A DNA stretch of 64,000 nt from Rhodanobacter sp. MP7CTX1 (GTDB taxonomy: Bacteria; Pseudomonadota; Gammaproteobacteria; Xanthomonadales; Rhodanobacteraceae), in the NCBI RefSeq assembly GCF_014205795.1, contig NZ_JACHCN010000002.1, forward strand, positions 427,011 to 491,010. Reading direction: 5' to 3'. Positions within the stretch are counted from its first letter, which is position 1; every line of letters starts with the position of its first letter. Of the stretch, positions 59,841 to 64,000 are shown piece after piece. The notes beneath the pieces are model-generated. The model was not told where the DNA came from and ran no database searches. It saw only the letters and a program-made list of their open reading frames with translations. The position numbers and the translations under genes were made by a program.

Positions 59841-61451
59841 ATGCCGACACCTTCTCTCGCCCCGGTCCGCCGCGCCCTACTCAGCGTTTCGGACAAGACT
59901 GGCCTGATCGAGCTGGGGCAACGGCTGGCGGCCGCAGGAGTGGAACTGCTATCCACCGGCGGCAGCGCGAAGGCGTTGCGCGAAGCTGGCATCGCGGTGC
60001 AGGAGGTCAGCGACCTCACTGGTTTTCCCGAGATCATGGACGGGCGCGTAAAGACGCTGCACCCGAAGGTGCACGGCGGCCTGCTTGGTCGCCGCGGCAC
60101 GGATGATGCCGTCATGGCCGAACTGGGTATCGCGCCGATCGACCTGCTCGTGTTGAACCTCTATCCGTTTGAAACGACTGTCGCCAAGCCCGCCTGCACG
60201 CTGGAGGACGCGATCGAGAACATCGACATCGGTGGCCCGGCCATGCTGCGTTCGGCGGCGAAGAACTGGAACGACGTCGGCGTGCTGACGTCGCCCGATC
60301 AATACGCCGATGCGCTGGCCGAGATCGAACAACACGGTGGTCTCAGCCGTGCCACACGCTTCAAGCTTGCCGTCGCCGCGTTCAACAATGTAGCCAGCTA
60401 CGACGGCGCGATCAGCGACTACCTGTCCGCGCTCGAACTCAATGAAGCGCAGGATGCCATCGCCGGCCATGCTGCGTTCCCCGGCCAAGTCAACGGCCGC
60501 TTCGTGAAGCTGATGGATCTGCGCTACGGCGAGAACCCGCACCAGCAGGCAGCGTTCTACCGCGACCTGTATCCGGCCCCCGGCACGCTGGCTACCTTCC
60601 GTCAGTTGCAGGGCAAGGAGCTGTCGTTCAACAACATCGCCGATGCCGACGCCGCCTGGGAATGCGTGCGCAGCTTCACCAAGCCGGCCTGCGTGATCGT
60701 CAAACATGCGAACCCATGTGGCGTTGCGGTGAGCCTTGACGGCATCGGCCGCGCCTATGATCTCGCCTACCAGACCGATCCCACTTCCGCGTTCGGCGGC
60801 ATCATCGCGTTCAACCGCGAGGTGGACGGCGCCACTGCACTGGCCATCGTCGAACGCCAGTTCGTCGAGGTGGTGCTGGCACCGGGCTATGCGGACGCGG
60901 CGTTGAAGGCGTTCGCCAAGAAGGGCAATGTTCGGGTGCTGGTGATTCCGCTGCCGGCCGACGGCAGCCTGCTGCATGCCCATCCGGGCAACAACTCCAA
61001 GCGCGTGGGTTCGGGCCTGCTGATCCAGACCGCCGACCTCGGCATGGTCGGTGCGGAGGATCTGAGGATCGTCACGCGCCGCGCGCCGACCGCGACTGAA
61101 GTGGATGACCTGATCTTTGCGTGGAAGGTGGCCAAGTTCGTCAAGAGCAATGCCATCGTATATGCCCGCGATCGCCAGACCATCGGCATCGGCGCCGGCC
61201 AGATGAGCCGCGTCTATAGCGCCCGCATCGCCGGCATCAAGGCAGCCGACGAGAAACTGGAAGTGCGCGGCTCAGTGATGGCATCCGACGCATTCTTCCC
61301 GTTCCGCGACGGCATCGATGCCGCCGCCGCGGCGGGCATCCGTGCGGTGATCCAGCCCGGCGGCTCGATGCGCGACGCCGAAGTGATCGCGGCCGCCGAC
61401 GAGCATGACATGGCGATGGTGTTCACTGGGATGCGGCATTTCCGTCATTGA
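59841..61451 (+). CDS. purH: Bifunctional AICAR formyltransferase/IMP cyclohydrolase
   Basis: Catalyses the last two steps of IMP synthesis. 536 residues: an N-terminal IMP cyclohydrolase domain ([44 protein letters not shown]) and a C-terminal AICAR transformylase domain with the catalytic KHANPCGVA. Standard length; ATG 59841 is adequate. The stop codon lies in the loop of a terminator-like hairpin. Confidence 0.97.
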   Translation: MPTPSLAPVRRALLSVSDKTGLIELGQRLAAAGVELLSTGGSAKALREAGIAVQEVSDLTGFPEIMDGRVKTLHPKVHGGLLGRRGTDDAVMAELGIAPIDLLVLNLYPFETTVAKPACTLEDAIENIDIGGPAMLRSAAKNWNDVGVLTSPDQYADALAEIEQHGGLSRATRFKLAVAAFNNVASYDGAISDYLSALELNEAQDAIAGHAAFPGQVNGRFVKLMDLRYGENPHQQAAFYRDLYPAPGTLATFRQLQGKELSFNNIADADAAWECVRSFTKPACVIVKHANPCGVAVSLDGIGRAYDLAYQTDPTSAFGGIIAFNREVDGATALAIVERQFVEVVLAPGYADAALKAFAKKGNVRVLVIPLPADGSLLHAHPGNNSKRVGSGLLIQTADLGMVGAEDLRIVTRRAPTATEVDDLIFAWKVAKFVKSNAIVYARDRQTIGIGAGQMSRVYSARIAGIKAADEKLEVRGSVMASDAFFPFRDGIDAAAAAGIRAVIQPGGSMRDAEVIAAADEHDMAMVFTGMRHFRH

Positions 61452-61466
61452 TGACGGAAATAAAAT
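61438..61466 (+). terminator. Hairpin overlapping the purH stop codon
   Basis: ATTTCCGTCA and TGACGGAAAT form a perfect 10-bp stem around a TTGA loop that contains the TGA stop codon; AAAAT follows. The A/T-rich tail is not a T-run on the plus strand. A partial duplicate (GTCATTGATGAC) lies at 61476-61489. Confidence 0.5.
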
Positions 61467-61521
61467 AAGCACTCTCGTCATTGATGACGGGGTGAATTCA
61501 GGCGGCCTCAAGGAAAAAGCA

Positions 61522-61556
61522 CCGTCATTCCTGTGAAGGCAGGGATGGCGGGAAGA
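61522..61556. repeat. Fragment of a CGTCATTCC-type dispersed repeat
   Basis: The sequence CCGTCATTCCTGTGAAGGCAGGGATG... resembles one arm of a common proteobacterial palindrome (CGTCATTCC...GGAATG). It is incomplete here. It lies in the purH-BASS gap of about 190 bases with no gene. Confidence 0.45.
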
Positions 61557-61642
61557 TCCGGGTTTTCCAGGTTGCTGTTCGTGTTCTGGATCAATTGCAA
61601 CAGCTGGTACCCAGCACGAGATGCGTTTGAACAGGCATCCAT

Positions 61643-62653
61643 TCAATCAGCCTGCGCAACTTGTGCCCCACCTGCCGTCACGATCAAACCCTTCGGCAAG
61701 CGTCGCGCATAACGCCGCGCCAGCACCGCGCACGTCATCAGCTGGATCTGATGAAACAGCATGATCGGCAGCACGATCATCCCCAGCGGATGACCGGCGA
61801 ACAGCACCTTCGCCATCGGCACACCGCTGGCCAGGCTCTTCTTGGAGCCGCAGAACACGATGGTGATCTCGTCTTCCTTGTTGAAGCCCAGCGCGCGTGC
61901 GCCATAGCAGGTGATCAGCAATGCTGCTGCCAGCAACACCGCATTGAGCACCAGCAGCCCGCCCAGCACCGAGGGCGGCACCTGCTTCCACAGCCCCTCC
62001 AGTACAGCTGCACTGAACGCGCTGTAGACCACCAGCAGAATCGAACCCTGATCGACCAGGCCGACGAGCGGCTTGTGCTGCTGCACCCAGCCACCGATCC
62101 AGCGCTGCGCCACCTGCCCGGCCACGAACGGCACCAGGAGCTGCATCACGATGCCACCCACCGCATCCCACGACATGCCGCCGCGCCCGTGCGACTCCAG
62201 CATCACGCCCACCAGCAACGGGGTAATGACGATGCCAAGCAAACTGGAGGCAGACGCCGAGCAGACTGCCGCGGAAACATTCCCACGTGCGATCGAGGTG
62301 AACGCGATCGATGACTGCACTGTCGAAGGCAACGTGCACAGAAACAGCACGCCCAGATACAGGTCCGGTGTCACCAGCGACGACAACACAGGCTTCAGTA
62401 GCCATCCCAGCAACGGAAACAACACGAACGTGCTGGCCAATACGGTCAGGTGCAGACGCCAGTTCGTGATGCCGGCGAGCACCGCCGCCCGAGACAACTT
62501 CGCACCATGCAGGAAGAACAGCAGCGCGATCGCCGCATCGGTGAGCACGTTGAACAGCTGGGCGGTCGCACCGCGGCATGGCAGCACGCTGGCCAGCAGT
62601 ACGGTGCACAGCAGCGCACAGGTGAAACGATCGGGAAGGAAACGACTGAGCAT
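61643..62653 (-). CDS. Bile acid:sodium symporter (BASS)-family protein, YfeH-like
   Basis: A 336-residue inner-membrane protein with about nine to ten helices, of the BASS/YfeH (SBF-like) family. Motifs are DAAIALLFFLHGAKLSR, CTLPSTVQSSIAFTS and FCGSKKSLASGVPMAKVLF. Substrates of this branch are not established. ATG 62653 is chosen; the same frame continues far upstream but only as antisense of the LysR gene. Divergent from that LysR gene by 111 bases, so the regulator probably controls it. Confidence 0.9.
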   Translation of the reverse strand: MLSRFLPDRFTCALLCTVLLASVLPCRGATAQLFNVLTDAAIALLFFLHGAKLSRAAVLAGITNWRLHLTVLASTFVLFPLLGWLLKPVLSSLVTPDLYLGVLFLCTLPSTVQSSIAFTSIARGNVSAAVCSASASSLLGIVITPLLVGVMLESHGRGGMSWDAVGGIVMQLLVPFVAGQVAQRWIGGWVQQHKPLVGLVDQGSILLVVYSAFSAAVLEGLWKQVPPSVLGGLLVLNAVLLAAALLITCYGARALGFNKEDEITIVFCGSKKSLASGVPMAKVLFAGHPLGMIVLPIMLFHQIQLMTCAVLARRYARRLPKGLIVTAGGAQVAQAD

Positions 62654-62730
62654 GGAGGTTGGCCTGCCGTCCGGTCGGCGGCGGGAAAATGAAGTGTGGC
62701 TATTGCAGCGCCCCTGCATTGATAAATCAA

Positions 62731-62758
62731 ATCGTTTTATCTTATCTACTGATACGAT
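62731..62758. promoter_or_regulatory. Candidate LysR operator
   Basis: An AT-rich segment of the divergent gap contains ATCG (62731-62734) and CGAT (62755-62758) as a loose inverted repeat with internal TTATC and GATA elements. A LysR site is expected between the divergent genes, but the motif is weak. Confidence 0.3.
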
Positions 62759-62764
62759 ATCGGC

Positions 62765-63682
62765 ATGAATGTAAGCCTGCGCCAGCTCCGCGCCTTCCTG
62801 GCTGTTGCCAAGCTGCAGCACTTCCGGCGTGCCGCCGAAAGCCTGCACCTGACCCAGCCCGCGGTCAGCCGGCACATTGCGGATCTGGAATCCGAACTCG
62901 ACGTGCGCCTGTTCGATCGCAACACGCGCGAAGTGGTGCCAACCGAAGCGGGTCGCTATCTGCAAAGTGCGGTGGAGCGCGTGCTCGAAGAACTCGAAAG
63001 CGTGCTGGCCCATGTTCACTCCGAAAGCGAGCGTCGCCACGGCAAGGTGCGCGTGGCGGCGGCACCCACACTTTCGGCCGGGCTGATGCCGCAATGCATT
63101 GCCGCCTGCGCCCGCGACTATCCCGAGCTGACCGTACAGTTGCACGATCAGGTACAGACCCTGGAGCTGGACAGCGTGCGTGGTGGCGAAGTGGATTTCG
63201 GCCTCGCGATCGAGCCGGCCGACCGTGAGGCTTTCGACAGCGAAACGATCATGCACGACCCGTTCGTGCTGGTTTGCCGTCGCGACCATCCACTGGCAAA
63301 GCTCGCCGCAGTGCCATGGAAGAAACTGCGCGGCGAGCCGCTAGTGTTGCTCGACCACACCTCAGGCAGCCGCCGACTGATTGACCATCAGCTGGCCACG
63401 CACCAGGTCGAAGCGGACGTGGTGCAACAGGCCGGCCATACGCATACCGCCTTTCGCATGGTCGAAGCCGGCCTGGGCATCAGCATCACCCCCAGTCTGT
63501 CTTTACCTGTATCCGATCAACTTGTGGTGCGGCCGCTGACGCCCGTCGCCAGGCGCGCCATCACCTTGATCCGCCGGCGCCACCGCTCGCTGTCGCCGGT
63601 CGCCGAACTGGTCTGGGCGCAGATCCGCGAGACGGCCGTCCAACTGTCAAAAGCCCAACGCCCCCACTCCAAATCGACCTGA
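62765..63682 (+). CDS. LysR-family transcriptional regulator
   Basis: A 305-residue LysR regulator. The N-terminal winged helix begins MNVSLRQLRAFLAVAKLQHF, with the recognition helix LTQPAVSRHIADLE at about residues 30-43. The effector domain follows from about 90, with VRVAAAPTLSAGLMP and VRGGEVDFGLAIEP. Probable target is the divergent BASS gene; the effector is unknown. Confidence 0.93.
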   Translation: MNVSLRQLRAFLAVAKLQHFRRAAESLHLTQPAVSRHIADLESELDVRLFDRNTREVVPTEAGRYLQSAVERVLEELESVLAHVHSESERRHGKVRVAAAPTLSAGLMPQCIAACARDYPELTVQLHDQVQTLELDSVRGGEVDFGLAIEPADREAFDSETIMHDPFVLVCRRDHPLAKLAAVPWKKLRGEPLVLLDHTSGSRRLIDHQLATHQVEADVVQQAGHTHTAFRMVEAGLGISITPSLSLPVSDQLVVRPLTPVARRAITLIRRRHRSLSPVAELVWAQIRETAVQLSKAQRPHSKST

Positions 63683-63693
63683 AGCCCTGCGTT

Positions 63694-63723
63694 CTTGTGG
63701 GAGATGCCATGTTTGCACGCAAG
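63694..63723. repeat. 30-base direct repeat, copy 1
   Basis: CTTGTGGGAGATGCCATGTT plus ten more bases, matching copy 2 at 63904-63933 in 27 of 30 positions. Copy 2 covers the 3' end of the transposase-like gene. The interval 63683-63916 holds these repeats and a family C palindrome; I see no secure gene, only a 20-codon open frame at 63709-63771. Confidence 0.65.
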
Positions 63724-63794
63724 ATCACCGCGATGGGCACGCGTTACTACAAAGACGACAAACTCAACTAGCGCCAATGACCCTAGGCAGACGC

Positions 63795-63880
63795 GTAGGT
63801 TGGGGTGAGCGCAGCGATGCCCAACATGCACTCCAACCCACGGAAAAACGTTGGGCATCGCTACACTCACCCCAACCTAC
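63795..63880. repeat. Palindromic intergenic element, family C (second copy)
   Basis: Arms at 63795-63825 and 63850-63880 (GTAGGTTGGGGTGAGCGCAG...CCCAAC and its complement) match the element at 32338-32424. The right arm has one changed pair. Confidence 0.82.
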
Positions 63881-63903
63881 CTCTCCATGCGTAACAACGG
63901 GCT

Positions 63904-63933
63904 CTTGTGGGAGATTCTATGTTTGCATGCAAG
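63904..63933. repeat. 30-base direct repeat, copy 2
   Basis: Second copy of the repeat at 63694-63723. It contains the stop codon (63917-63919, minus strand) of the transposase-like frame, so it may be part of the mobile element end. Confidence 0.65.
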
Positions 63934-64000
63934 TGGTTTGGGGTAATTTGGGTTGATACTGCGAATCGGTCTTGAGCAGTGCGAAGGCGATACGGGCGAG
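63917..64000 (-). CDS. C-terminal end of a probable IS110-family transposase (rest outside window)
   Basis: Only 27 codons are visible, running off the window edge on the minus strand. The peptide LARIAFALLKTDSQYQP followed by a short tail recalls the C-terminus of IS110/IS116/IS902 transposases (KLARIAFALL-type). The family call rests on this short stretch alone. If correct, an insertion sequence lies just downstream of the window. Confidence 0.5.
   Translation of the reverse strand, partial: LARIAFALLKTDSQYQPKLPQTTCMQT

Noticed and set aside
62654..63289. Upstream extension of the BASS-family frame
   Set aside because: This part is antisense to the LysR gene, and the membrane protein starts clearly at 62653.

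Overview
The window is a stretch of ordinary chromosomal core genome from a high-GC gammaproteobacterium, most likely Xanthomonadales, family Rhodanobacteraceae or Xanthomonadaceae (a Rhodanobacter/Dyella-like organism). This rests on protein character, on recognisable gene order (rpoZ-spoT-ridA-recG, ygfB/zapA-6S RNA-fau, prmA-DUF3426-fis-purH, accB-accC), on an HrcA/CIRCE-type operator before groES, and on several families of dispersed intergenic palindromes common in this order. The genus is an inference; no rRNA or other marker is present.

Layout. 1-4.1 kb: 3' end of a class A penicillin-binding protein, an unrecognised conserved protein, citrate synthase and a type B L31. 4.3-10.7 kb (minus strand): nucleoside hydrolase, recG, ridA, spoT and rpoZ. 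10.8-16.9 kb: a complete Mla phospholipid-transport locus (mlaA convergent with mlaFEDCB), whose MlaD carries two MCE domains, then gmk and yicC. The Mla block lies between rpoZ and gmk, which are often close neighbours. 17-24 kb (plus strand): rph, rdgB, hemW, a DUF1631 protein with a long hexanucleotide array, a translationally coupled PilZ protein, and pepQ. 24.2-27.4 kb: a cytochrome bd operon cydP-cydA-cydB-cydX, including a 46-residue CydX. 27.4-32.3 kb: pepP-ygfB divergent from a ZapB-like/zapA pair, 6S RNA, fau, an EVE-domain protein and rpiA.

32.4-38.1 kb (minus strand): a ClC chloride channel/transporter with CBS domains, three lipopolysaccharide genes (family 2 glycosyltransferase, O-antigen ligase, family 4 glycosyltransferase) and a zinc-finger protein. 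38.3-46.9 kb: Yip1-family protein, YceI, a RutE-like nitroreductase, an ELM1-family protein, glnE and an LTA-synthase-like phosphoglycerol transferase. 47-55 kb: groES-groEL, cutA, a MocR-type regulator divergent from an EamA exporter, dsbD and a TlpA-like thioredoxin. 54.8-61.5 kb: aroQ, accB, accC, prmA, a DUF3426 protein, fis and purH. 61.6-64 kb: a BASS-family transporter divergent from a LysR regulator, then repeats and the C-terminal end of a probable IS110-type transposase running off the window.

Many neighbours overlap by 4 bp (mlaB/mlaC, mlaE/mlaF, gmk/yicC, rdgB/hemW, DUF1631/PilZ, cydP/cydA, zapB-like/zapA, fau/EVE), so they are probably co-transcribed and translationally coupled. 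I found no phage, CRISPR array, defence island, toxin-antitoxin pair or biosynthetic cluster, and nothing I would call a new system. The points most worth following are the tandem-MCE MlaD, the variable repeat in the DUF1631-PilZ pair, the palindromic repeat families, a probable leaderless cell-division transcript, and several short genes and RNAs that automated calls often miss (cydX, cydP, 6S RNA).
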